Below are positions 48,677 to 58,389 of a stretch of 64,000 nucleotides of DNA, one piece after another. The DNA comes from Alphaproteobacteria bacterium (GTDB lineage Bacteria; Pseudomonadota; Alphaproteobacteria; SHVP01). The DNA is taken from positions 62,001-126,000 of the forward strand of contig JAVJOO010000005.1 of NCBI GenBank assembly GCA_040216735.1, given 5' to 3'. Numbering within the stretch: the first letter of the stretch is position 1; the number at the start of each line of letters is the position of its first letter. Under the pieces are notes generated by a model, which saw only the letters and a list, made by a program, of their open reading frames with translations, was not told where the DNA came from and made no database searches. The position numbers and the translations under genes are program-made.

Positions 48677-50755
48677 ATGTCCTATCGAGTCGGGATCGAT
48701 ATCGGCGGAACTTTCACTGACTTCGCCCTGCTGTCCGAGAGCGACGGACGGCTGTTCATCCACAAACAATTGACGACCCCGGACGACCCGGCTCAATCGG
48801 TTTTGTCGGGCGTCCCGATCCTCTTGGAAAAAGCCGGTGTCGGTGCTGCGCAGGTCAGTGCGGTGGTCCACGGCACCACCCTCGTGACGAACGCCGTGAT
48901 TGAGCGGCGCGGTGCCAAGACCGCTATGATCGTGACCGACGGATTCGGCGATATCCTCGATATCGCCCGCGAACGGCGCTACGACATGTACGATCTAGCG
49001 ATCACCTATCCGGCCCCGCTGGTGCCACGCGCGCTGCGCCGCGAAATCAAAGAACGGATCGGTCCCGATGGGTCGGTCGACACACCGCTGGTCGAAGACG
49101 ACGTTGCCGGTGTGTTGCAGGAACTAGCGGACCAAGGGGTGACCGCCGTCGCAGTATGTTTCTTGAACAGCCCGGTCAATCCGGCGCACGAACAAGCTGT
49201 CGCACACATCGCCGCGGAACGGTTTCCAGATTTGTTCGTTTCTGCATCGTCGGACGTCTTTCCGTTTCTGCGCGAATACGAACGCTGGACCACGGCGACG
49301 ATGAACGCCTACACCGGCCCGCTCTTCGATCGCTACTTGGCGCGTCTTGAGGACGGTTTGCGCACAACCGGGTTGCAGGGTGATCTATTCATCATGTCGT
49401 CGTCGGGCGGGACAGTGACCCCCGATGTGGCGCGCCAATTTCCGGTACGAATGTTAGAGAGCGGTCCGGCCGCCGGCGTATTGCAAAGCGCAACCTTGGG
49501 ACGGCAATTGAAGCGCCCCAATTTACTGTCTTTCGATATGGGCGGCACAACGGCCAAGGGGGCGTTGGTGCGCAACGACCAACCGTTGAAGCGATACGAA
49601 ATGGAGGTCGCCCGGGTCCACGAGTTTCGCGCAGGATCGGGCCTGCCCGCCAAAATTCCCGTGATCGATTTGATCGAAATTGGGTCGGGCGGCGGATCGA
49701 TCGCTGCGATTGACGCGCGCGGTACGATTGCGGTCGGGCCCCACAGCGCCGGCGCCGTCCCTGGCCCTGCCTGCTATGGGCAAGGCGGCGGCGACCCGAC
49801 GCTGACTGACGCCAACCTGACGCTGGGCTATCTGGACGACGCGTTCTTCCTGGGCGGCGAAATGCGGCTCGATACCGCTGCCGCCGCCAAGGCTATCGAC
49901 GCTAGATTAGGCACGCCGCTCGGGATCGAGACGCTGCGCGCGGCTTGGGGCATCCACGAATCGGTCAACGAGGACATCGCCCGAGCGTTTCGCAACCATG
50001 CCTCCGAGCGCGGGTTCGACTACCGCGCCTGCGCCATGGTCGCATTCGGCGGATCGGGCCCCGCGCATGCCTGTCGCGTTGCCCGCAAACTGCGCGTCCC
50101 GACCGTGATCTTCCCAGTCGGCGCGGGCGTCATGTCGGCGGTGGGGTTACTCGCCAGTCCGCTGTCGTTCGAGACCTTTCGGGCCGAGCGGATGGGCCTC
50201 GAAACCCTAACCACGGACGCTTTTTCCGAGCGCTTCGATGCCTTGGTCCGCGAGGCCCAGGCCTTTCTCGGCCGCGCGGCAACGCCCGGCGAGCAGACCG
50301 TCATTAGGCGCCGCCTCGACATGCGCTACCGTGGTCAGGGTTACGAGATCGAAGTCGATCTGCCCGCCGGGGCCGATGTCGATTCGGTCGCCGGACTGTT
50401 TACCGCTGCTTACGAACGCATCTTCACCAAGTCGTTCCCGTCGGAGGCTCTGGAGATCACCAACTGGAAGATCGAAGTCGCTTTGGTCCGAGCAAACGCC
50501 GATGCGGCCTACCACCTCGAAGTCGCGCCCGGAAAGGCCGCGATCAAGGGGCATCGCCTGGCCTACTTTCCGGAGAACCCTGCCCCGGTGCGTACCCCGG
50601 TGTACGACCGCTACGCGCTTGCGCCCGGCGAAACCTTTAGCGGACCGGCGCTGGTCGAGGAGCGCGAATCGACCTGCGTCATCGGTGCAGGCGACCACGT
50701 CGCCATCGACCCCGCGGGCAACTTGATCGTGTCAGTCGCCGGTGGACGCGCCTAG
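48677..50755 (+). CDS. HyuA-type hydantoinase/oxoprolinase subunit (third set)
   Basis: 692 residues, full length. Begins YRVGIDIGGTFTDFALL; the second phosphate loop is DMGGTTAKGALV near residue 290; the GPALVEERES motif closes the C-terminal domain. The RidA gene precedes it by 12 bases and HyuB follows by 13. This set is in the same region as the formamidase and IorAB genes. The substrate is presumably a cyclic amide; an oxindole-type lactam would suit the context but is inference. Confidence 0.95.
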   Translation: MSYRVGIDIGGTFTDFALLSESDGRLFIHKQLTTPDDPAQSVLSGVPILLEKAGVGAAQVSAVVHGTTLVTNAVIERRGAKTAMIVTDGFGDILDIARERRYDMYDLAITYPAPLVPRALRREIKERIGPDGSVDTPLVEDDVAGVLQELADQGVTAVAVCFLNSPVNPAHEQAVAHIAAERFPDLFVSASSDVFPFLREYERWTTATMNAYTGPLFDRYLARLEDGLRTTGLQGDLFIMSSSGGTVTPDVARQFPVRMLESGPAAGVLQSATLGRQLKRPNLLSFDMGGTTAKGALVRNDQPLKRYEMEVARVHEFRAGSGLPAKIPVIDLIEIGSGGGSIAAIDARGTIAVGPHSAGAVPGPACYGQGGGDPTLTDANLTLGYLDDAFFLGGEMRLDTAAAAKAIDARLGTPLGIETLRAAWGIHESVNEDIARAFRNHASERGFDYRACAMVAFGGSGPAHACRVARKLRVPTVIFPVGAGVMSAVGLLASPLSFETFRAERMGLETLTTDAFSERFDALVREAQAFLGRAATPGEQTVIRRRLDMRYRGQGYEIEVDLPAGADVDSVAGLFTAAYERIFTKSFPSEALEITNWKIEVALVRANADAAYHLEVAPGKAAIKGHRLAYFPENPAPVRTPVYDRYALAPGETFSGPALVEERESTCVIGAGDHVAIDPAGNLIVSVAGGRA

Positions 50756-50768
50756 GGATGAAAGCGCT

Positions 50769-52430
50769 ATGAAGCAAATCGACCCGGTCGACCTTGGCAT
50801 CATGTGGGATCGCCTGATCGCGATCACCGATGAAATCCTGTTGTCCATCGTCCGCACCGCCTTCTCGGTTGGCGTGCGCGAGGCCTGGGATCTAGCCTGC
50901 GTCGTCTTCGATGCAGAGGGCCGTAGTATTGCCCAGGCCACATTGTCGATGCCGGCGTTCATCGGCACCGCGCCGTTGACGATGCAGCACATGCTGAAGA
51001 AGTTCCCGGCCCATACTTGGAAGAGCGGCGACGTCGTCGTCACCAACGACCCGTGGCTCGGCACCGGACACACGCCGGATATCTGCATCGCCCGGCCGGC
51101 CTTCAAGGACGACACCCTGGTCGGCTTCGTGATGACGATCAGCCATCTGCCCGACATCGGCGGCGTGGGTCTGTCAGTGATGAACACCGAGGTCTACCAA
51201 GAAGGCCTGATGCTCCCGGTTTGCAAACTTTACGACGCCGGCGAACCGGTGGCCTACCTGCATGACTTGATCGCCGGCAATGTGCGCACGCCCGAACAGG
51301 TATTCGGCGACATCATGGCCGATATCGCGGGGTGCACGGTCGGCGAACGACTGATCGGCGAGTTCATGGACGAATACGGGATCGTCGATCTACAAGCATT
51401 AGCGGACGGTATCGTCGGGCAGTCCGAGACGGCGATCCGCAAGGAAATAGCGGCGATTCCCGACGGCATCTACCGCAACCGGATCGAGGTCGAGACGGTG
51501 ACCGAGTCGGTCACCCTCGCCTGCGCCGTCACCGTCGACGGCGATTCGGTGGCGGTCGACTTCACCGGCACCGGACCGAACGCGCCCTTCGCGATCAACG
51601 TGCCGTTTTGCTATACCCGGGCGTGGGCGACCTACACGATCAAGACGCTGACCACACCCACCATCCCCAATAACCTCGGTGCCTTGCTACCGGTCACCGT
51701 GAGCGCCCCACCGGGGTGCATTCTCAATGCCCAGCGGCCGTCACCGACGGGCGGGCGCCATTCGATCGGCTGGTTCATCGTGCCGTTGATCATGGGCGCG
51801 CTGGCCGAGGCGATGCCCGACAGGGTCCAGGCCGACTCCGGCATGGCATCGCTGTTCATTTGCCACACCAGTCCGTCGGGCGGCGAAGCCGGATCGACGC
51901 AGTACTTCCTCGCTGGCGGCGTCGGCGGCATGAAGGGCCTCGACGGACAACACACGACACCCTCGCCGACCAACAACGCCGTGGTTGCGAGCGAAGTGTG
52001 GGAGAACGAAACCGGCGTTCGAGTGAACTATCGCCGCCTGCTTCCAGACTCCGGCGGACCCGGCGAATTCCGCGGCGGCCTTGGGCAGGTCGCGTCATTG
52101 ACGAATACCCGCGCCGACACCGTAGCGATCTTCATGTTCGGCATGCGCACCGAATTTCCGGCGCGTGGAACACTTGGCGGCAAGCCGGGGTCAACGCGGC
52201 AATTCCTGGTCGACGGCAAACCGGTGCCGCCGAAGGGCCGACTCGAACTAAAACCTGGCGAAACCTTCACCATCGCCGAAGCGGGCGGCGGCGGCTACGG
52301 CGATCCGCTCCGGCGCGATCCAGCCCGGGTCTTGGCCGACGTACGCACCGGCGCGGTAACGCCCGAAGGTGCGCTGCGGGATTACGGCGTTCGCGTCGAT
52401 CTCGACCAGGACACCGCCACGCGCGTTTAA
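50769..52430 (+). CDS. HyuB-type hydantoinase/oxoprolinase subunit (third set)
   Basis: 553 residues, starting directly at the domain (MKQIDPVDLGIMWDRLIAIT). Landmarks: TNDPWLGTGHTPDICIARP, GVGLSVMNTEVYQEGLMLPV and the C-terminal EAGGGGYGDPL. ATG 50769 is chosen because a GGGATGA element precedes it and the domain begins there; an upstream GTG at 50742 would overlap HyuA. It is the partner of the preceding HyuA. Confidence 0.94.
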   Translation: MKQIDPVDLGIMWDRLIAITDEILLSIVRTAFSVGVREAWDLACVVFDAEGRSIAQATLSMPAFIGTAPLTMQHMLKKFPAHTWKSGDVVVTNDPWLGTGHTPDICIARPAFKDDTLVGFVMTISHLPDIGGVGLSVMNTEVYQEGLMLPVCKLYDAGEPVAYLHDLIAGNVRTPEQVFGDIMADIAGCTVGERLIGEFMDEYGIVDLQALADGIVGQSETAIRKEIAAIPDGIYRNRIEVETVTESVTLACAVTVDGDSVAVDFTGTGPNAPFAINVPFCYTRAWATYTIKTLTTPTIPNNLGALLPVTVSAPPGCILNAQRPSPTGGRHSIGWFIVPLIMGALAEAMPDRVQADSGMASLFICHTSPSGGEAGSTQYFLAGGVGGMKGLDGQHTTPSPTNNAVVASEVWENETGVRVNYRRLLPDSGGPGEFRGGLGQVASLTNTRADTVAIFMFGMRTEFPARGTLGGKPGSTRQFLVDGKPVPPKGRLELKPGETFTIAEAGGGGYGDPLRRDPARVLADVRTGAVTPEGALRDYGVRVDLDQDTATRV

Positions 52431-52552
52431 ATCGTTTCGCCGAAGGCGAGAAACTTCATCGGATCGGTCAAAGGCAACTGGGAACGCACCGGCACGCCGC
52501 CAAGGCGCCGAACAGGAACTGTAATCGGCGGAAACCGCGATCGCGACCGCTC

Positions 52553-53839
52553 TCACCGGGCGGCGCGAATCTCCGTCAGCGCACCCAAAAACTGCCTTAC
52601 TTCATCGGGTGAGTTGTAGTGGCACATCGAGACGCGGAGGCAGTCGTCGATGCCCAGGGCGCCGAGGATGTGGCCGGAGTAACCGTCCGAGACGCGAGCG
52701 TGCACACGGATGCCGCGCTGGGCGAATTGCTGTACGAGATCGGGCGAGGTCATGCCGTCGAGGTTGAACGACACGATCCCCTCGCGGCCCTTGAGTGTGA
52801 GCGGGCCGATGATCTTGACGTCGCCGAAGGATTTGAGCCCCGGGGTCTTGGCATCGCCGTTGATAAGGAGGTCGATCAAGCCGGCTTCGTGGCGTTCCAT
52901 CGCACCCGTGCCGGCCCGCATTGCAGCGTTACGGTCGGTGTCGTTGGTGAAGTGGCTGCCGAGCCAACAAAAGTAATCCACCACCTTAGACTGGGCCAAA
53001 TAGAACGCCGGATCGCGCGACCCAAGCTCCCAGTCAGCGTTGGATTTGCCGAGCATATGCTCGTGCGGCACTTGGTGAATGCGGTCGTTGATCCAGGCAA
53101 AGCCGAGCGACAGGCGCGAGAACGCCTTGTAGGGCGAGAACACGTAGGCGTCCGCACCATAGGTCGCGACATCCATGGTGCCGTGGGGCGCGTGTTGAAT
53201 CCCATCGACCACGATGTAGCAATCGGGCGCGACCGCGCGAATAGCCTTGGACACCGCCGCGAGATCGACGGTGAAGCCGGTCAGCATGCTGGTGTGGATG
53301 ACGGTCGCGATGCGCGTGTCGGGCGTTACCGCCGCGGCGTAATCCGCGGCGCTGACCGTACCGCTAACGGGATCGAAGGGCACCTCGATCCACTCGCGGC
53401 CGGTGTTCTTGGCCCATTGTTGCGCCGAGTCGAGGCTCGCCGGGTGTTCCAACGTGCTGGAAATCACAGGGCCCGGCGGTGCTGCCATGGCGATGGAGCG
53501 AATCAGGCGGTACAGGAGGCGCGTTCCAGTCTCGCCGGAGATCACCTGCCCGCGGCCGTCGCCGAGCGCGGCCGACCCGAACATCAGATGCAGATCCTCG
53601 CGGCCGGCTTCGAGGATTTCGCTCAGGTACGCCGAGGCCGGGTTCTTGCGGCCCTCCTGATCGGGCAAGGCCTCGATCTCGGCATTGGCGGAAATTGCCT
53701 CCTTGAGTTTGAGCGAACCGCCGCCGTTCTCGAAAAACACCCGGGGCGCCTTGACGATTGGGCAGTAGTCCGTGTGGTGGAACTTGCTGCGTATCTCCTG
53801 CATCAACTCTGGTGAGAACAGTTCGGGGCGTGCGCCCAT
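52553..53839 (-). CDS. Class V aminotransferase-fold PLP enzyme
   Basis: 428 residues from ATG 53839, which follows AGAGGGACC. It resembles cysteine desulfurase/isopenicillin N epimerase-like proteins: FFENGGGSLKLKEAI near residue 36, the HTSMLTG segment, DGIQHAPHGTMD with the PLP-binding Asp, and Lys238 in FSPYKAFS as the Schiff-base lysine. It is not a kynureninase. It could be a lyase, an epimerase or a transaminase. It is divergent from iorA, with a 91-base shared promoter region, so the two may be regulated together. Confidence 0.85.
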   Translation of the reverse strand: MGARPELFSPELMQEIRSKFHHTDYCPIVKAPRVFFENGGGSLKLKEAISANAEIEALPDQEGRKNPASAYLSEILEAGREDLHLMFGSAALGDGRGQVISGETGTRLLYRLIRSIAMAAPPGPVISSTLEHPASLDSAQQWAKNTGREWIEVPFDPVSGTVSAADYAAAVTPDTRIATVIHTSMLTGFTVDLAAVSKAIRAVAPDCYIVVDGIQHAPHGTMDVATYGADAYVFSPYKAFSRLSLGFAWINDRIHQVPHEHMLGKSNADWELGSRDPAFYLAQSKVVDYFCWLGSHFTNDTDRNAAMRAGTGAMERHEAGLIDLLINGDAKTPGLKSFGDVKIIGPLTLKGREGIVSFNLDGMTSPDLVQQFAQRGIRVHARVSDGYSGHILGALGIDDCLRVSMCHYNSPDEVRQFLGALTEIRAAR

Positions 53840-53930
53840 GGTCCCTCTCCGTGCGGCGGTTGTGGCCTTCGGGGTCGGATCATATATCATCGCCGCGCGA
53901 GCGATACGCGATAACGAGGAAACCGACCCG

Positions 53931-56093
53931 ATGGCCGAACGGTCGTTCAAGAAGGAAGTCGAAGCACTTCGCCTGGGCGCCGGCGACACCTTCCACGGCG
54001 AGGGCATCTTGGCGGTGACCAAGGCCCTGCTTGAGGCTGGCGTGTCATACGTCGGCGGCTATCAGGGCGCACCGGTTTCGCACATGATGGATGTGCTGGA
54101 GGACGCTCAACCGATCCTCGACGAACTCGGCGTGCACTACGAGGGCAATGCCAGCGAGGCTGCGGCCGCCGCGATGCTGGGCGCGTCGATCAATTATCCA
54201 ATGCGCGGCGCGGTAACGTGGAAATCGACCGTCGGCACAAACGTTGCTTCGGATGCGCTGTCGAACCTCGCATCGGCGGGAGTCAAGGGCGGCGCGTTGA
54301 TCATCCTCGGCGAGGACTACGGCGACGGTGCTAGCATCATCCAAGAACGCACCCATGCGTTCGCGATGAAGTCGCAAATGTGGCTGCTCGACCCGCGCCC
54401 CAACCTGCCGACCATCACGCGCATGGTCGAAAAGGGATTCGAACTGAGCGAAGCCAGCAGTACGCCGGTGATGTTGGAACTGCGCATCCGCGCGTGCCAT
54501 GTCCACGGCAGTTTCGAAACCCGAGACAACGTCTCGCCTGCGATCTCGCGCAAACAACTGCTGCAAAGCGCCGACTTCGATTTCGACCGCATCTGCCTGC
54601 CCCCGTCGACCTACATCCAGGAACGCCTGAAGATCGACGTGCGAATGCCGGCGGCAATCGACTACATCCGCGATCAACGCCTGAACGAAGTCTTTGAAGG
54701 CGATCTCGAAGACCTCGGGATCGTCATGCAGGGCGGAATGTACAATTCGGTTATGCGCTCGCTCGCGCAACTCGGACTTGCCGACGCCTTCGGCGCGTCG
54801 CGCATTCCGCTCTACGTCCTCAACGTCACCTACCCCTTGGTGCCGGACGAAGTGTCGCACTTTTGCGCGGGAAAACGGGCCATCCTGGTGGTCGAGGAAG
54901 GCCAACCGGACTATCTGGAACAAGCGATTCACGCTGTCCTGCGCCGCGCCGACGTGAACACAAAACTACACGGCAAAGACGTTTTGCCGATGGCAGGCGA
55001 ATACACCGGCGAGGTGATGCTGCGCGGCATCGCCAAGTTCACCGAAGTGGTCGGCCATGCAACCGCGGCGTTCGACGCCGCCGCGCCAACCATCGACCGA
55101 CTGGATCAAACAAAGCGCCGCGCCCGCGAAATTCTCGGCCAACCCGTGCCTGCGCGGCCACCCGGTTTCTGTGTCGGTTGTCCAGAGCGGCCGGTGTTCT
55201 CGGCGATGAAGCTCGCGAAGAAGGAACTTGGCGAGTTCCACGTCGCCTCGGACATCGGCTGTCATACTTTTTCAACCCTGGCACCGTTCAACATCGGCAA
55301 CACGGTCTTGGGCTACGGCCTGTCGCTCGCGTCCTCGACTGCGCTCGGCCCCAACTTCGACAAGCGGGTGGTCAGCGTCATGGGCGACGGCGGCCTTTGG
55401 CACAACGGCTTGACCTCAGGGGTCGCCGAAGCCGTTTTCAACAAAAGCGACGGCGTGTTGATCGTGATGGACAACGGCTACACCTCGGCCACCGGAGCCC
55501 AGCACATTCCGTCAAGCCGGGCGGCCGAACGTGATACCGGCCACGACCGGGTATCGATCGAAGACACGCTCCGCGGCTTCGGCGTCAAATGGGTGCGCAC
55601 CGTGCGGACCTACGGTGTCGAGAAGATGATGGACACGCTGAAAGAGGCAATCACGACGAAAGAAAAAGGCCTCAAGGTAATCGTCGCGGCGGGCGAGTGC
55701 ATGTTGGCCGTGCAGCGCCGCCTGCGTCCGGTGAACCGCGACAAGATCGAACGCGGCGACCGAGTCGTACAGCCGCGCTTCGGCGTCGACGACGAGGTCT
55801 GCACCGGCGACCACTCCTGCATCCGGCTGTCCGGGTGCCCCTCCCTCACGATCAAACCCAATCCCGATCCGCTGCGCGACGACCCGGTAGCCCATGTCGA
55901 CAACAACTGCGTCGGCTGCGGGGTCTGCGGCGAGGTCGCCCATGCTGCGGTGCTGTGCCCGTCGTTTTACAAAGCCGAGATCGTCCATAACCCGACCTTC
56001 CTCGATCGTACGTTGTTCGCCGTCCGCGGCGCGGTCATCGGGGCATTGCAGCGCATCGGCGCCGAGCGGTCGGCGCCGGCGCCCGCGGAATAG
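53931..56093 (+). CDS. iorA: Indolepyruvate:ferredoxin oxidoreductase-type alpha subunit
   Basis: 720 residues from ATG 53931 (GAGGAAA upstream). N-terminal pyrimidine-binding domain (TFHGEGILAVTKALLEAGV...), central TPP domain with GDGGLWHNGL and MDNGYTSATG, and a C-terminal two-cluster ferredoxin domain. In the first cluster the second Cys is Asp627 (C624-x2-D627-x2-C630-x5-C636); the second is C660-x2-C663-x2-C666-x9-C676. The enzyme oxidises aryl pyruvates (indolepyruvate, phenylpyruvate) with CoA and ferredoxin, giving aryl-acetyl-CoA and CO2. It forms an operon with iorB 3 bases downstream. Confidence 0.9.
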   Translation: MAERSFKKEVEALRLGAGDTFHGEGILAVTKALLEAGVSYVGGYQGAPVSHMMDVLEDAQPILDELGVHYEGNASEAAAAAMLGASINYPMRGAVTWKSTVGTNVASDALSNLASAGVKGGALIILGEDYGDGASIIQERTHAFAMKSQMWLLDPRPNLPTITRMVEKGFELSEASSTPVMLELRIRACHVHGSFETRDNVSPAISRKQLLQSADFDFDRICLPPSTYIQERLKIDVRMPAAIDYIRDQRLNEVFEGDLEDLGIVMQGGMYNSVMRSLAQLGLADAFGASRIPLYVLNVTYPLVPDEVSHFCAGKRAILVVEEGQPDYLEQAIHAVLRRADVNTKLHGKDVLPMAGEYTGEVMLRGIAKFTEVVGHATAAFDAAAPTIDRLDQTKRRAREILGQPVPARPPGFCVGCPERPVFSAMKLAKKELGEFHVASDIGCHTFSTLAPFNIGNTVLGYGLSLASSTALGPNFDKRVVSVMGDGGLWHNGLTSGVAEAVFNKSDGVLIVMDNGYTSATGAQHIPSSRAAERDTGHDRVSIEDTLRGFGVKWVRTVRTYGVEKMMDTLKEAITTKEKGLKVIVAAGECMLAVQRRLRPVNRDKIERGDRVVQPRFGVDDEVCTGDHSCIRLSGCPSLTIKPNPDPLRDDPVAHVDNNCVGCGVCGEVAHAAVLCPSFYKAEIVHNPTFLDRTLFAVRGAVIGALQRIGAERSAPAPAE

Positions 56094-56096
56094 CGC

Positions 56097-57629
56097 GTGG
56101 GCACGCAAGACCTCCGTCCCCTTTGCCTGCTGATCGGCGCCCTTGGCGGCGAAGGCGGCGGCGTGCTGGCCGACTGGCTGACAGAGGCAGCGACCGCCGA
56201 AGACTATCCGGTGCAGCGAACATCCGTACCGGGTGTGGCCCAGCGCACAGGCGCGACCACCTACTACCTCGAAATTCTGCCCACGAAGCGCGGCGACCTT
56301 GGCGACCGGCAACCGGTATTCGCGCTGTTTCCAAATCCCGGTACCTTGGACCTCGTCGTCGCGACCGAAATTCTGGAGGCCGGACGGGCGATGGAGCGCG
56401 GTTTCGTGACGCCCGAGCGCACGACGTTAATCGCCTCGACCCATCGCATATTCGCTATTGCCGAGAAGAGCGTCCCCGCCGACGGGCGCTACGATTCGGA
56501 CCGCATTGCCGCCGCCGCGAAGGAACTGGCCAAGCAACCGATCCTGTTCGATATCGCCGCGCTGAGCCGCGAAAAGCGGGTGTCGCTCAACGCGGTCCTA
56601 CTCGGCACGATCGCGGGCGCAGGTGTGTTGCCGTTCGACGATGACGTTTACCGGCACGCGGTGCGCGCAGCCGGCAAGGCTGTCACGGAGAACCTCAAGG
56701 GGTTCGATATCGGGCTAGCTGCCGTGCGCAAACCGCCTCCCGCCGCGACACCCTCCCTGAAGCGGGGAACGACCCAGGTCTCCCCGCTGACCGCTCGTGC
56801 GCAGGACACGCTGCCCGCGGAACTCCATGAAATCGCGCGCGAGGCATTGCCTCGATTGACCCGGTTTCAAAACAAGGCCTATGCCCTTCGCTGGGTCGAC
56901 CGTACTCGCGATCTTGCCGCCGCCGAACAACGGGTTGGAATTGCACCGGGCACCGTGTCCTCCGATGCGGCAAAGCAACTCGCGGTGTGGATGAGCTTTG
57001 AGGACATCGTTCGGGTAGCCGAGGTCAAGTCGCGCGGCGCACGGCGCGGCCAACTGATGCGGGACATCGGCGCGGCGCCCGGCCAGGTCGTACGTGTCAC
57101 CGAATTTCTGAAACCGGGGATCCCCGAGTGGGCCGACATGATGCCGCCGGGACTTGGCAAGCGCGTGCGGGGCTGGGCGGCGCGGCGCGGCAGTACAATG
57201 AACATCGGATTGCGCATTCGCTCGGACACCGTCCTTGGCTACCTCGCGCTCTTTTTTCTCGCCCGGCTACGCTGGTGGCGACCGCACACGCTACGTTTTG
57301 CCGAAGAGAACGCGGACATTGCGACGTGGCTCACCGCGATCGAAAACGCGCTAACAAAGGACGTCGCGCTGGCACGCGAGATCGCCGAGCTGCCGCGCCT
57401 GCGCAAGGGCTACGGCGAGACTCGCGAACGCGGTGTCGGCAAGTATCTTCGCGTCATGGAGGAAATCGTAGCGCCCTGGCTTGCCGGGACGCCCCCCAAC
57501 GGCGCCGCCGCCGTCCTCAAGTCACTTCGTCTACAAGCGATGGCCGATGCCGACGACGGGAAATTCGCGACGTTGTTCCAAAAGACCCTCGACGAGACAA
57601 ACGACAACCTAAAGGCTGCGGCGGAGTAG
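56097..57629 (+). CDS. iorB: Indolepyruvate oxidoreductase beta subunit with DUF6537-like C-terminus
   Basis: 510 residues, GTG start. The gamma/beta-type domain covers ~1-215 (IGALGGEGGGVLADWLTEA, SVPGVAQRTGATTYYLEI). A long C-terminal part (~240-510) reads like DUF6537, which in many aerobic bacteria is fused in one 1,150-residue protein. Here alpha and beta are separate. Its stop overlaps the start of the HAD gene by one base (TAGTG). Its partner is IorA; together they form the heteromeric oxidoreductase. Confidence 0.88.
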   Translation: MGTQDLRPLCLLIGALGGEGGGVLADWLTEAATAEDYPVQRTSVPGVAQRTGATTYYLEILPTKRGDLGDRQPVFALFPNPGTLDLVVATEILEAGRAMERGFVTPERTTLIASTHRIFAIAEKSVPADGRYDSDRIAAAAKELAKQPILFDIAALSREKRVSLNAVLLGTIAGAGVLPFDDDVYRHAVRAAGKAVTENLKGFDIGLAAVRKPPPAATPSLKRGTTQVSPLTARAQDTLPAELHEIAREALPRLTRFQNKAYALRWVDRTRDLAAAEQRVGIAPGTVSSDAAKQLAVWMSFEDIVRVAEVKSRGARRGQLMRDIGAAPGQVVRVTEFLKPGIPEWADMMPPGLGKRVRGWAARRGSTMNIGLRIRSDTVLGYLALFFLARLRWWRPHTLRFAEENADIATWLTAIENALTKDVALAREIAELPRLRKGYGETRERGVGKYLRVMEEIVAPWLAGTPPNGAAAVLKSLRLQAMADADDGKFATLFQKTLDETNDNLKAAAE

Positions 57630-58252
57630 TGACGGTCGTTCTATTCGACCTCGGGAATGTGCTGATCGAGGTTGCCGGCTACCGCGTACTCGGCGAGTGG
57701 CTTGGCGAGCCCGACCATGAGAAGGTCGTCGAACACTGGCTTGCCTCACCCGCAGTGCAACTATTCGAGCGCGGCGCCTGTACGCCAGAAGCGTTCGCTG
57801 CGGCGATCATCGCCGCCTACCGCCTCGACCTGACAGCCGATGCGTTCCTCCACGTCTTCGCCAGTTGGCCGCAGGGACTATCGCCCGGCGCAGCCGACCT
57901 CGTCGATGCCGTAAGCCGCCGCGCCACCACGGCCTGCCTTAGCAACTCCAACGTCATTCATTGGAACGGGCAAAGGGATCACGACCGTATCCGTGGCCTG
58001 TTCGCCTACGCGTTCTCCTCCCACGAGATCGGCCATGTGAAGCCAGACCGCGCGGCTTTCGCACACGTGATCGACGCGCTGGGCGTGCCGCCCGACGAGG
58101 TCGTTTTCCTCGACGATGCGGCCTCGAACGTTGCTGCAGCAAGCTCTATGGGCATGCGCGCCCATCGTGTGGTTGGGGTAGACCAAGCTCGTTCGGTATT
58201 GACGGCGCTGGGTTTGGTTTCCCCAACATTATCCCAGTCGGCGCGGCGCTAG
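57629..58252 (+). CDS. HAD family hydrolase, YihX-like
   Basis: 207 residues, GTG start overlapping the iorB stop. HAD motifs: I FDLGNVLIE (nucleophile Asp8 or so), II LSNSN, III with Lys in HVKPDR and IV FLDDAASNV. The DLGNV form of motif I is that of the YihX/epoxide-hydrolase-like subgroup, which are sugar-phosphate phosphatases. Why it lies in the iorAB operon is unclear; perhaps metabolite repair. Confidence 0.88.
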   Translation: MTVVLFDLGNVLIEVAGYRVLGEWLGEPDHEKVVEHWLASPAVQLFERGACTPEAFAAAIIAAYRLDLTADAFLHVFASWPQGLSPGAADLVDAVSRRATTACLSNSNVIHWNGQRDHDRIRGLFAYAFSSHEIGHVKPDRAAFAHVIDALGVPPDEVVFLDDAASNVAAASSMGMRAHRVVGVDQARSVLTALGLVSPTLSQSARR

Positions 58253-58291
58253 GCCGCCAGAGAAAGACGAGCCGACCCTAAGTGCGAAAGG

Positions 58292-58323
58292 TTCGTGCTG
58301 GTCGACCGACATCTAGGCACGAA
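58292..58323. promoter_or_regulatory. TTCGTGC/GCACGAA inverted repeat upstream of kynA
   Basis: Perfect 7-bp arms with an 18-base spacer between the HAD gene and kynA. It could be a weak terminator hairpin of the HAD transcript or an operator for the kyn genes. Confidence 0.3.
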
Positions 58324-58389
58324 GCCGTGATATGGTGTCGGCGCAGCATTCATCGAAACTAACCTTTTGGCGATTTGGCCCGAAACGAC

